22,893 nucleotides of DNA from Oscillospiraceae bacterium (GCA_018265835.1 JABLYK010000030.1:1-22893), one strand, 5' to 3'; shown: positions 1 through 14,218, counted from the stretch's first letter. The notes: a model not told the origin generated them from the sequence alone. Numbers and translations are program-made.

Positions 1-11
1 AAGTTTTTTTG

Positions 12-39
12 CCCCCGGCCTAGCCGGGGGTTGCTTTTT
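12..39 (+). terminator. Intrinsic terminator of a gene left of the window
   Basis: An 8-bp perfect GC stem (12-19 with 23-30, loop CTA) is followed on the plus strand by an imperfect T-rich tail (TTGCTTTTT). It would end a plus-strand transcript entering from outside the window, convergent with the MATE gene. The tail is interrupted, so efficiency is uncertain. Confidence 0.5.
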
Positions 40-48
40 GCCTCTAAA

Positions 49-95
49 GAGCCAAATCAAACAAGCGGCGAGAATGCGATCTCGCCGCTTGTTTG
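49..95 (-). terminator. Intrinsic terminator of the MATE gene
   Basis: A 16-bp perfect stem (58-73 with 80-95, loop 74-79) starts 6 bases after the MATE stop codon and is followed on the minus strand by a T-rich stretch (ATTTGG then CTCTTT). Position, stem length and direction fit termination of the minus-strand transcript. Confidence 0.75.
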
Positions 96-101
96 TTGCT
101 G

Positions 102-1529
102 TCAGTTCTGTTTGCTCGTCTCCGGCAATGCAACCGGTTGCTCACGCAATTCCCGATCGGTACGCACGATCACAAATGCAGCAATGAAAAACGTCAGAAT
201 ATCCGCCGCCGGGAACGAATACAGCAGGCCGTCCAAGCCGAAAAAGACCGGCAGAAGGATGGGCAGCGCCACACCGAAAACGACTTCACGCGCCAGAGAA
301 ATGAGCGTGGACTGCACCGCCTTTCCGAGCGCCTGCAGATAGATAAACGTGCCCTTATTCACCGTCGCAAGCGCCATCATACAAAGGTAAATGCGGAAGC
401 TCTTCACCGCAAATTCCGTATAATACGCGCTTTCGTTCCCCGCGCCGAAGATGCCGATCAGCTGTTTCGGCAGCAGCTCCACAATCAGCAGCGCGACAAT
501 GCCGACAACGGCCTCTGTAATCAGCAAATAGGTAAACAGCGTTCTGGCCCGATCCTTGCGCTGCGCGCCGATGTTATAGCCGACCACCGGAATGCATCCG
601 GCAGCCGTTCCGACGGCGATGGAGATCACGATCTGGAAGAACTTCATCACGATGCCGAGCACCGCCAGCGGAATCTGCGCATATGCCGCCTGCCCGAAGA
701 CCGGATCCATTGCGCCGTATTTCGTGCACATATTCTGCACCGCCGCCATGGACACGACCAGCGACGCCTGCGACAGAAAGCTCGTAGTCCCCAGCGGCAG
801 GAACTTGCGCATCAGCGCACCGCTGAGCCGGAAGCTGCTCCGCTCCAGCCGGAGCGCCTTCATGTGGAACAGATACCAAGCCGACAGCACTGCGGTCAGG
901 ATCTGTCCGATCACCGTGGCGACCGCCGCGCCCATCATGCCCATTTTCAGTGGAAAAATGAAAATCGGGTCGAGGATGATGTTGGTCACAGCGCCAGCCA
1001 CGGTGGAGACCATGGCAAATTCGGGGCTGCCATCGGAGCGGATGATGGGGTTCATCGCCTGACCGAACATATAAAACGGAATGCCGAGCGTAATCCAGAA
1101 GAAGTATTCCCGCGCGTAGGCGAAGGTCTCCTCATTCACCCGGCCGCCGAACGCGGTCAGGATCGGATCCCGGAAGATCAGATAGGCCGCGGTCACGACC
1201 ACACTGCTGATGACGCAGAGCAAAACCGCGTTGCCGACGCTGCGGTGGGCGTCCTCTTTCCGGTTTGCGCCGAGGCTGATGCTGACGAACGCGCAGCAGC
1301 CGTCGCCGATCATCACGGCGATCGCCAGCGCCACGACCGTCATCGGAAACACGACCGTGTTCGCGGCGTTGCCGTAGGAGCCGAGATAGTCCGCATTGGC
1401 GATAAAAATCTGGTCAACGATATTATACAGCGCCGCGACCAGCAGAGAAATCACGCAGGGCACCGCATACTTCCGCATCAGTTTTCCGATTTTTTCTGTT
1501 TCCAGAAATGCGTTTGATTTTTGATTCAT
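102..1529 (-). CDS. MATE family multidrug/cation efflux protein
   Basis: A 475-residue polytopic membrane protein of the MATE family, which exports drugs or metabolites in exchange for sodium ions or protons. About 12 hydrophobic segments in two similar halves are seen. The N-terminus (KIGKLMRKYAVPCVISLLV) and the segment ALYNIVDQIFIA are typical of clostridial MATE proteins, and length is normal. The ATG at 1529 is chosen because GGAGGC lies 8 bases upstream and the family usually begins just before this K-rich segment; the open frame runs 34 codons further upstream, but that extension crosses a hairpin and the end of the previous gene. It follows the 79-residue gene by 82 bases, with a terminator-like hairpin between, so expression may depend on readthrough. 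Substrate cannot be inferred. Confidence 0.93.
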   Translation of the reverse strand: MNQKSNAFLETEKIGKLMRKYAVPCVISLLVAALYNIVDQIFIANADYLGSYGNAANTVVFPMTVVALAIAVMIGDGCCAFVSISLGANRKEDAHRSVGNAVLLCVISSVVVTAAYLIFRDPILTAFGGRVNEETFAYAREYFFWITLGIPFYMFGQAMNPIIRSDGSPEFAMVSTVAGAVTNIILDPIFIFPLKMGMMGAAVATVIGQILTAVLSAWYLFHMKALRLERSSFRLSGALMRKFLPLGTTSFLSQASLVVSMAAVQNMCTKYGAMDPVFGQAAYAQIPLAVLGIVMKFFQIVISIAVGTAAGCIPVVGYNIGAQRKDRARTLFTYLLITEAVVGIVALLIVELLPKQLIGIFGAGNESAYYTEFAVKSFRIYLCMMALATVNKGTFIYLQALGKAVQSTLISLAREVVFGVALPILLPVFFGLDGLLYSFPAADILTFFIAAFVIVRTDRELREQPVALPETSKQN

Positions 1530-1545
1530 GGGAATCGCCTCCAGA

Positions 1546-1596
1546 AAATAAAAAGAGCGTGCAGCGAAAAAGTCGGATTTACGCTGCACGCTACAC
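1546..1596 (-). terminator. Terminator-like hairpin before the MATE gene, copy B of a repeated leader motif
   Basis: A 10-bp perfect stem (1557-1566 with 1582-1591, 15-base loop) is followed on the minus strand by TCTTTTTATTTT, a good intrinsic terminator. It starts about 20 bases after the stop of the 79-residue gene and ends just before the MATE ribosome binding site, so it is either a partial terminator or an attenuator. Its 5' arm and loop contain GTGTAGCGT (1588-1596) and GCGTAAATCC (1575-1584), both also present in the leader hairpin of the gene upstream. Confidence 0.7.
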
Positions 1597-1611
1597 ACTT
1601 TTGGGTTCCGG

Positions 1612-1851
1612 TCAGTCCAGATATGCTCCAACCGGGCTTTGATTGTATTGCTTGATTACTTTGATGATGATGGAATCATCGGGCTGCACGGTTTCCTCTA
1701 CGATCCGATACCGCACCCTGTTTCGTTCGAGCGTCTGTTTGTAATGCTCGACCTCGTCCTGCACCTGCTTTGCCGCGTATGAATGCTCAAGGTCTTCCTT
1801 CAGCATGAAATGCAGCGTCTGGCAGATACACGCTGCCTGAACTCGTTTCAT
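1612..1851 (-). CDS. Small uncharacterised protein (79 aa) in operon with MATE pump
   Basis: A 79-residue soluble protein with no membrane segment or signal peptide. The middle is helical and charged (KQVQDEVEHYKQTLERNR), and the end looks like a short beta hairpin (DDSIIIKVIKQYN). The ATG at 1851 has an excellent ribosome binding site (GGGAGGTG) 5 bases upstream. It reads like a short conserved clostridial protein that I associate with MATE neighbours from memory, but I cannot name a family. It lies under a strong predicted promoter, behind a leader hairpin, and 82 bases before the MATE gene in the same direction. A regulatory or accessory role for the pump is only inference from context. 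Confidence 0.8.
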   Translation of the reverse strand: MKRVQAACICQTLHFMLKEDLEHSYAAKQVQDEVEHYKQTLERNRVRYRIVEETVQPDDSIIIKVIKQYNQSPVGAYLD

Positions 1852-1899
1852 TCGCGCACCTCCCTCTGGCGGTCACCGTCCCTGAAACATGACGCCGAA

Positions 1900-1954
1900 A
1901 ATGAAAAACAGCGTGGAAAGCAACTGGATTTACGCAGTTACGCTACACGCTGTT
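1900..1954 (-). promoter_or_regulatory. 5' leader hairpin, copy A of a repeated motif (possible attenuator)
   Basis: At the predicted transcript start a 9-bp stem (1946-1954 with 1907-1915) encloses a smaller helix (1935-1939 with 1922-1926). On the minus strand it is followed by TTTTTCATTTTC. The motif pair GTGTAGCGT (1940-1948) and GCGTAAATCC (1926-1935) matches copy B before the MATE gene, with spacing 4 instead of 3. A hairpin plus U-run at the start of an mRNA suggests attenuation. Confidence 0.6.
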
Positions 1955-1960
1955 GTTATG

Positions 1961-1989
1961 ATTATACGCTGTTTTTTTGCAAAAGTCAA
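1961..1989 (-). promoter_or_regulatory. Sigma-A promoter for the 79-aa gene and MATE
   Basis: The -35 box TTGACT (1984-1989) and perfect -10 box TATAAT (1961-1966) are separated by 17 bases. Transcription should begin near 1954, so that the leader hairpin lies at the very 5' end of the RNA. Confidence 0.85.
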
Positions 1990-2051
1990 AGAAACTTTTT
2001 TCAGCTCCAACCGGATTTGTGCGGTCAACCCTGTTGCGTGGCTCCGTTCTG

Positions 2052-2693
2052 TCAGCAGCAGGGGCTGAAGCACGGATTGCAGCAGAGATTGAGCAGGCAC
2101 ATGTCTGTGCACCAGCTTCCGGTTCCGAATCCGGTGTTCGGGTAACGCGTGCTGTACGTGGCGTACGCCGCGCCGCCAGACTCCAGCTCGCGCACAAGCT
2201 GCTGGAACTGCATGTTGTTCGGCTCCATCGCCGCGGCGCGGCGCGCATGCTCCAGCGCCGTGACCCGGTTGCCAAGCGCGGAATTTGCCACCGCGCTGAG
2301 GAAAAACCACGTGCCGTCGCGCGCATCCGCCGGCACGCCGGAGAGCGCGTTGAGCGCCTCCTGAAAATGCCCGGCGTTGATGTAATTCATCGCCGCCTGA
2401 TACTCCGTGCGCTGCTGCGCGCCCGCCCCGGGGTTCGCGCCCCAGCCGCCATAGCCACCGTAGCTGCCGTAGCCGCCGGGATTGCCATAAGCCCCGCCGG
2501 CGCCGTAAGCGTTGGCCGTTCCGTTTTTGATCTGGTCATAGGCGGCGTTGATCTCGTTCATTCTCTCCGCCGCGTATGGGTCGTCCGGATTGCGGTCCGG
2601 GTGATATTTCTTGGCAAGCTTTCGGTAAGCCGCCTTGATCTCTTCGTCTGATGCATCTCTGGAGACACCGAGGACTTCATATGGGTCTTTCAT
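2052..2693 (-). CDS. J-domain protein with TPR-like repeat and Cys-rich tail
   Basis: A 213-residue DnaJ-type co-chaperone. The N-terminal J domain (about residues 1-65: DPYEVLGV, then YHPDRNPDD with the HPD motif) should stimulate an Hsp70 (DnaK). A Gly/Tyr-rich linker follows, then a helical TPR-like segment (EYQAAMNYINAGHFQEAL and a second helix pair), and finally a tail with seven cysteines in the last 19 residues. It lacks the DnaJ zinc-finger and substrate domains, so it is a specialised J protein. The ATG at 2693 follows AGGAGG by 8 bases; longer upstream starts are rejected because the J domain begins here. It overlaps the end of the DUF5685-like gene by 17 bases, suggesting translational coupling. 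The Cys tail might bind metal or be lipid-modified; that is speculation. Confidence 0.9.
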   Translation of the reverse strand: MKDPYEVLGVSRDASDEEIKAAYRKLAKKYHPDRNPDDPYAAERMNEINAAYDQIKNGTANAYGAGGAYGNPGGYGSYGGYGGWGANPGAGAQQRTEYQAAMNYINAGHFQEALNALSGVPADARDGTWFFLSAVANSALGNRVTALEHARRAAAMEPNNMQFQQLVRELESGGAAYATYSTRYPNTGFGTGSWCTDMCLLNLCCNPCFSPCC

Positions 2694-3528
2694 CCGGCGT
2701 TCCTCCTGTTTGTTTCTGTTTTGCCATGGCCGCCTCATATCGCTGCCAGACACCGGAATATAAAATGTTGCGCAGCAGTTCCGCGTCCTGCACCAGCGGC
2801 AGTTTTTCAAACGCCTCTGCGCACGCGCCGAGCTGCGTGGTCAAAATCGCTTTGTAGTCGTCCCGCCCGTACCCGGCGGCATCCAGCGCCAGAAGCGGGT
2901 TGTAGCGGCCGCGCCGCTTGTCCTCGCGCAGGTCTATGACCGCGTCGAGCAGGTAGATAAAGCGCCCCAGCGCCGCTCCAAACGGCCGCAGGTACGCGCT
3001 CCACAGCCCGTCCATCACAAACAGCTCGCCCATCAGGCGGCCGAAGCACCCGGCTGCTGCGTCCGGCTCCTGTACCCCGGCGTGCTCAATCTCCGACAGC
3101 TCCGCCATGCACTGCTCGATCGCACCGCACTGGCGCGGATACTGCGCGCAGACCGCCTGATACCGCTCTGTGAGAAACTCCGCCTCCCAGAATTGCAGCA
3201 CGCTGCCGTCGTCCTCCCAATCGTCCCGGCAGTTGTGGTACGCCAGCGCGACGTTCATGTCGGCGGCATAGTCCGTCACTGCGGACTGCCAGCAGTAATG
3301 CTTCCGGAGCGGGTGCGCCACGCACGTCTCCATCCGAGACTGCTCCTCCGGCTCATACATCGCCGTCAGCAGCAGTACCAGAAACGTCATGTCATAGGTC
3401 AGCGCCACGCGGCCGAAAAAGCCGTGCCGCTGCTTGAGCGCGTGGCACAGCCCGCAGTAGCAGCCCTTGTAGCGGCTGAGCTGCGCTTTTGACAGCAGCT
3501 TTTGGTTGGCAATGATATAACCGAACAA
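2677..3528 (-). CDS. DUF5685-like protein
   Basis: A 283-residue, mainly helical protein that I recognise as resembling DUF5685. The N-terminus is MFGYIIANQKLLS followed by the Cys cluster KGCYCGLCHALK (Cys23, 25, 28). Two acidic motifs stand out: CRDDWEDD (about 100-107) and DLREDKRRGRYNPL (about 199-212). The second resembles the second Asp-rich motif of squalene/phytoene synthases, so an isoprenoid-synthase-like fold is possible but unproven. Translation appears to start at a TTG (3528), with GAGAGG 9 bases upstream; no ATG or GTG fits the family N-terminus. It follows the zinc-ribbon gene by 22 bases and overlaps the J-domain gene, so all three likely form one transcription unit. Function unknown. 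Confidence 0.85.
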   Translation of the reverse strand: MFGYIIANQKLLSKAQLSRYKGCYCGLCHALKQRHGFFGRVALTYDMTFLVLLLTAMYEPEEQSRMETCVAHPLRKHYCWQSAVTDYAADMNVALAYHNCRDDWEDDGSVLQFWEAEFLTERYQAVCAQYPRQCGAIEQCMAELSEIEHAGVQEPDAAAGCFGRLMGELFVMDGLWSAYLRPFGAALGRFIYLLDAVIDLREDKRRGRYNPLLALDAAGYGRDDYKAILTTQLGACAEAFEKLPLVQDAELLRNILYSGVWQRYEAAMAKQKQTGGTPDERPI

Positions 3529-3550
3529 TGGCTCGTGCCTCTCTTAAAAA

Positions 3551-3955
3551 TCAGGTCTTGCGCTGGAACGAAGTGCCGCACTTGCGGCAGACAATGTTGA
3601 TCTTCCCTTTTCCGCGCGGAACACGCAGCCGCGTCCGGCAGGCGGGGCATTTGAAAAAGCGGAAATCCTTGCGCTGATGCCAACGGTCCACCATGCCGCG
3701 CACGCCGCTCGTCACCCGGTAACGCAGCCGGAGATACGCACCGTTTTCCTTCTGCCGCTGGTAGATGTTGCGGGAGAACATGCGGAAGTAGATATAGATC
3801 AGCAGGACAAGGGCAATGCTGGACAGCGCCGCCGCGCCGCGGCCACGGACAAACAGCCCCACGACCAAAAGCACAAGCACCACGATGGAAAGCATCCGGT
3901 TCAGTGCGTCCGCGCCGTTCCGGCCCATCATAAATTTTGCAAGCCGAGCTCTCAT
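3551..3955 (-). CDS. Membrane protein with C-terminal zinc ribbon
   Basis: A 134-residue protein. A short basic N-terminus (MRARLAKFMMGRNG) is followed by two hydrophobic segments (about 22-38 and 43-58), then a basic stretch and a C-terminal zinc ribbon with CPAC (103-106) and CRKC (123-126). By the positive-inside rule both ends should be cytoplasmic. The ATG at 3955 is preceded by AAGGTGATC, a good match to the ribosome binding consensus. It heads the run with the DUF5685-like and J-domain genes (22-base gap). I do not recognise a named family; the ribbon suggests nucleic acid or protein binding at the membrane. No convincing promoter was found in the 81 bases upstream, so readthrough from the EamA gene is possible. 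Confidence 0.82.
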   Translation of the reverse strand: MRARLAKFMMGRNGADALNRMLSIVVLVLLVVGLFVRGRGAAALSSIALVLLIYIYFRMFSRNIYQRQKENGAYLRLRYRVTSGVRGMVDRWHQRKDFRFFKCPACRTRLRVPRGKGKINIVCRKCGTSFQRKT

Positions 3956-4036
3956 ATCGGATCACCTTTCGGCAGAAATCAATCTTTCTTTATCCTATCA
4001 CATGGATCGCTGAAATATATCAAGATTTTGTGAACG

Positions 4037-4915
4037 TTAAACCGCACCGCTTCGTTTTTTCCCTTTGTACAGCTCCGCAAACGCAGCGCCGCCCAAAATG
4101 CACGCCGCGCCGGCCAGCTGTACGGCGCTCATCCGTTCGTTCAGGAACAGCGCCGAGAACACCAGTGCCGACAGCGGGTCGAGATAGCTGCAAACCGCGA
4201 CGGTCTGCGCGGGCAGCTCCGGGATGGAGGAAAAGTAGAGATAGCACGCAGCGCCCGTATTCACAACGCCGAGCACGACCGTCGCAATGACAGATTCCGT
4301 GCTCCACGATACCGGCGGCTGGTTGGTCACAAGATTATACGCCGCCACCACTGCGCAGGCCACAAGGATCTGGATCGTCGTGCGCTCCAGCCCGGCGATG
4401 CCGGTCACATGCTTGCACGAGAGAATCATCACCGCATACAGCAGCGCGGACAGCACGCCATACACAAACCCGAGCGAGAGACCCGAAAATGACGCTCCCA
4501 CGCCGTTGACGAGGAACATGCCCGCCAGCACCACGACAATGCCCACAAGATGCTGCCCCGTCAGCTTTTCGCGGAACAGCACCGGCGCCAGAAGCAGAAC
4601 GAACACCGGCCCGCTGTAATACAGCAGCGTCGCCATGCTGACGCTCGAAAGCCGGTACGCACCGAACAGGAAAATCCAGCTCAGCCCCATCGCCGCGCCC
4701 GACAGCAGCAGCACCGGCCACTGGCGGCGGATCGCCTCCTTGTGGAGCTGCTGCCGCGTGGCAAAAAACAAAATCACCAGCAGCACGCCGCCGATGATTG
4801 TGCGCGACAGGACAATCTGCTCGCTGGTCATGGCAATCTGGTTTGCAACGATCCCGTTCATGCCGAAAATCAGCAGCGAGATCAGGTATTTGAAAAGTTC
4901 TTTCCGGTTTTTCAT
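4037..4915 (-). CDS. DMT superfamily (EamA) permease
   Basis: A 292-residue membrane protein with about 10 hydrophobic segments in two EamA repeats, the usual architecture and length for drug/metabolite transporters of the EamA (RhaT/YdcZ-like) type. Typical sequence includes LYYSGPVFVLLLAPVLFREKL in the first half and YLDPLSALVFSALFLNER in the second, each ending in the family's short acidic-basic loop. These proteins export or import small metabolites such as amino acids; the substrate is not predictable here. The ATG at 4915 is chosen (GAGG 7 bases upstream); a TTG at 4921 would add two residues. It has its own promoter just downstream of the rpoC terminator. Confidence 0.92.
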   Translation of the reverse strand: MKNRKELFKYLISLLIFGMNGIVANQIAMTSEQIVLSRTIIGGVLLVILFFATRQQLHKEAIRRQWPVLLLSGAAMGLSWIFLFGAYRLSSVSMATLLYYSGPVFVLLLAPVLFREKLTGQHLVGIVVVLAGMFLVNGVGASFSGLSLGFVYGVLSALLYAVMILSCKHVTGIAGLERTTIQILVACAVVAAYNLVTNQPPVSWSTESVIATVVLGVVNTGAACYLYFSSIPELPAQTVAVCSYLDPLSALVFSALFLNERMSAVQLAGAACILGGAAFAELYKGKKRSGAV

Positions 4916-4936
4916 AATCAATCCTCACTTTTTGCA

Positions 4937-4965
4937 ATTATATGAGAAACCAGAACAAACTGCAA
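4937..4965 (-). promoter_or_regulatory. Sigma-A promoter of the EamA permease
   Basis: TTGCAG (4960-4965), a 17-base spacer and a perfect TATAAT (4937-4942) are seen on the minus strand. The predicted start near 4930 gives a very short leader before the ATG at 4915. Confidence 0.8.
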
Positions 4966-4986
4966 GTCTAAAATCACCATTCCACA

Positions 4987-5030
4987 CGCAAAAACTATGC
5001 CGGGCCGCAGTTTGCAGCCCGGCATAGTTT
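4987..5030 (-). terminator. Intrinsic terminator of rpoBC
   Basis: A 14-bp perfect stem (4992-5005 with 5017-5030) lies 7 bases after the rpoC stop codon and is followed on the minus strand by a T run. It separates rpoBC from the EamA gene. Confidence 0.88.
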
Positions 5031-5037
5031 CTTTGGA

Positions 5038-8763
<3,726 letters not shown>

Positions 8764-8766
8764 ATT

Positions 8767-12492
<3,726 letters not shown>

Positions 12493-12559
12493 CGCGAACA
12501 CTCCTTTTCTTCGAGTTTGCAAACACCCGGTTCGGTTGTTAAATACTTTTTAAGCCCTG

Positions 12560-12588
12560 TTGCATTTTTGCAGCCATTCCTGTACAAT
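12560..12588 (+). promoter_or_regulatory. Candidate promoter of the glycosyltransferase gene
   Basis: TTGCAT (12560-12565), a 17-base spacer and TACAAT (12583-12588) on the plus strand predict a start near 12595. This lies inside the rpoB leader, so the two transcripts would overlap by about 40 bases. No better promoter for the plus-strand gene was seen. Confidence 0.55.
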
Positions 12589-12643
12589 ATCCATGTGATG
12601 AAAGTGGGGGAGTTTCCCCTGCCGCAAAAAGTCATAGCGTGAT

Positions 12644-12673
12644 ATTTTACCATTCTGTTCTATAGAATGTCAA
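12644..12673 (-). promoter_or_regulatory. Main promoter of rpoBC with palindrome in the spacer
   Basis: A consensus -35 TTGACA (12668-12673) and -10 TAAAAT (12644-12649) with TGG in front (extended -10) are 18 bases apart. The spacer contains the palindrome TTCTATAGAA (12658-12667) inside a wider inverted repeat, CATTCT (12651-12656) and AGAATG (12664-12669). Predicted start is near 12637, giving a leader of about 145 bases. Confidence 0.85.
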
Positions 12674-12763
12674 GCAATATTTTGTGAATTTTCGATTCGG
12701 CGGGAGGAAATGTGTCTCTTGCCGGTTTTTTATTGCAAAAATTCGATGGGAGGTGCCGCGGAC

Positions 12764-13984
12764 TTGGACATTCGGGTGGTACTGTTGTTGATTGCGGAAG
12801 CGGCGCTGGCTCTGGTGCTGCTGCGTCTGTCCGGCGCGCTGCCCACGGCGAAGCACGTGCTGGTCTCTGCCGGTCTGCTGGCGGCAGCGTTCGTGCTGCG
12901 TGGAATTTGCCTGCCGTATGAAACGCTGGATTATCAGAACTTTCTGACAGTTTGGGTGGACTTTTTCCGCCAGAATGGGGGGCTCTCCGCGTTGGGAATG
13001 CCAGTCGGGAATTATAATGTACCGTACCTCTTCTTTCTGGCGCTGTTCTCCCGTTCGTCGATCCCCGATCTGTACCTCATCAAGCTGCTGAGCAGTTTCT
13101 TCGATGTGGTGCTTGCGTGGGCGGCCATGCAGCTCGCTGGGCGCTTTGTCCGTTCCCCCGCCCGGCGGCTGGCCTGCTTTTTCCTCGTGCTGTTCTGGCC
13201 GACGGTCGTGCTCAATGGCGCGCTCTGGGGCCAGTGCGACAGCATTTACACCGCTTTCGCGGTGCTGAGCGTTTGGTTGGTTCTCGCCGGGCAGCCCGCT
13301 CTGGGCATGGCAAGCATCGCCGCCGCCTTTTCGTTCAAGCTGCAGGCGGTGTTCGTTCTGCCGGTCTTTCTGCTGTTTCTGCTGGCGCGGCGCGTCAAGC
13401 TTTGGCACTGTCTGATTTTTCCGGCAGTGTGCGTTCTGATGGTGCTGCCCGCCGTGCTGGCCGGCCGGCCGCTGTGGGAGGCGCTGACGATCAGTCTGTC
13501 GCAAACCGGCAGCATCGGGGACGGGCTGAATTACAATTCTTCGTCGGTATTTGCCCTGTTTTCCAATGTGCAGAATCCGGTGCTTGCGGGACAGCTCGGC
13601 ATTCTCGCCGCCGCGCTCGTGATCGCGCTGCTGGCAATCCTGATCTGGAAACGCCGGGACGTCTGTTCCGACCGGGCGCTGCTGATCGCCGCGGTGCTGC
13701 TCGCGGCTGCGATCCCGTTCTTCCTGCCGCATATGCACGATCGGTACTTCTTCGCAGCCGACATTCTGACGCTCGCGCTCGCTGCCGTAGACCTGCGGCT
13801 CGCTCCCCTGCCGCTGCTGTGTGAGTTTGCTTCCCTGCTCGGCTACCACGCGTATCTGAAGCTGCGCTACCTGCTGCCGATGGCTTACGGCGCCGGAGCG
13901 TTGATCGTAGTGCTGGCCATACTGGCAGCAGCACTGCTCGCCGCACTCTTCTCTCCGGACAAAAAACTTCGCGGAAGCGCGTAA
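12764..13984 (+). CDS. GT-C type membrane glycosyltransferase (Gpi18/GT87-like)
   Basis: A polytopic membrane protein of about 406 residues with roughly 10-12 hydrophobic segments. The luminal-type motifs GALWGQCDSIYTAF and LPHMHDRYFF, and the early loop PYETLDYQNFLTVWVDFF, are typical of bacterial GT-C enzymes resembling Gpi18 mannosyltransferase, which move a sugar from a polyprenyl-phosphate donor onto a glycan or protein outside the membrane. Donor and acceptor are not predictable. The start is uncertain: TTG at 12764 has GGGAGGTG 8 bases upstream and leads directly into the first membrane segment; an ATG at 12710 has GGGAGG only 2 bases away, and an ATG at 12746 has no good site. The gene stands alone, divergent from rpoB and followed by a tRNA with its own promoter. 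Confidence 0.85.
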   Translation: MDIRVVLLLIAEAALALVLLRLSGALPTAKHVLVSAGLLAAAFVLRGICLPYETLDYQNFLTVWVDFFRQNGGLSALGMPVGNYNVPYLFFLALFSRSSIPDLYLIKLLSSFFDVVLAWAAMQLAGRFVRSPARRLACFFLVLFWPTVVLNGALWGQCDSIYTAFAVLSVWLVLAGQPALGMASIAAAFSFKLQAVFVLPVFLLFLLARRVKLWHCLIFPAVCVLMVLPAVLAGRPLWEALTISLSQTGSIGDGLNYNSSSVFALFSNVQNPVLAGQLGILAAALVIALLAILIWKRRDVCSDRALLIAAVLLAAAIPFFLPHMHDRYFFAADILTLALAAVDLRLAPLPLLCEFASLLGYHAYLKLRYLLPMAYGAGALIVVLAILAAALLAALFSPDKKLRGSA

Positions 13985-13992
13985 ATTCGGTG

Positions 13993-14020
13993 TTGACAAT
14001 TCCAGCTTTTCTGATATAAT
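13993..14020 (+). promoter_or_regulatory. Promoter of tRNA-Leu
   Basis: Perfect TTGACA (13993-13998) and perfect TATAAT (14015-14020), spaced by 16 bases, with an extended -10 (TGA). This is as strong as expected for a stable RNA gene. Predicted start is near 14027. Confidence 0.92.
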
Positions 14021-14046
14021 AGCTTTTGCACTTGAGAAATGTATGT

Positions 14047-14131
14047 GCGAGAGTGCTGGAATCGGTAGACAGGCACGTTTGAGGGGCGTGTGACAACCGT
14101 CGTGTGAGTTCAAGTCTCATCTCTCGCACCA
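14047..14131 (+). tRNA. tRNA-Leu (anticodon GAG)
   Basis: An 85-base class II tRNA. The acceptor stem GCGAGAG (14047-14053) pairs with CTCTCGC (14121-14127), followed by A and an encoded CCA (14129-14131). The anticodon stem is 14074-14078 with 14086-14090, and the seven-base loop 14079-14085 carries GAG at 14081-14083, reading CUC and CUU leucine codons. The long variable arm (GAC, AACC, GTC) and the T arm GTGAG-TTCAAGT-CTCAT are normal. It is a single-gene unit between its own promoter and terminator. Confidence 0.97.
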
Positions 14132-14175
14132 AATAAAAAGACCCATCCATTCGGATGGGTCTTTTTATTTTTGCC
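14131..14175 (+). terminator. Terminator of tRNA-Leu
   Basis: An 18-bp perfect stem with loop ATTC (14131-14148 with 14153-14170) contains A and T runs on both flanks, so it could work in both directions. It begins at the last base of the tRNA. Confidence 0.93.
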
Positions 14176-14218
14176 GGGGCAGACTGCAAACCGGCGCAGT
14201 GGCTTCCATCATTTACAT

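Noticed and set aside
1530..1631. N-terminal extension of the MATE protein
   Set aside because: It overlaps the end of the 79-residue gene and the copy B hairpin and has no ribosome binding site; the ATG at 1529 has a good one.
1873..1890. Five-codon frame (MFQGR) on the minus strand before the 79-residue gene
   Set aside because: Possible attenuator peptide, but no ribosome binding site lies before its ATG; too short to support alone.
3956..4036. Promoter for the zinc-ribbon cassette
   Set aside because: TTGATA is present but no -10 box lies at a suitable distance; other box pairs are poor.
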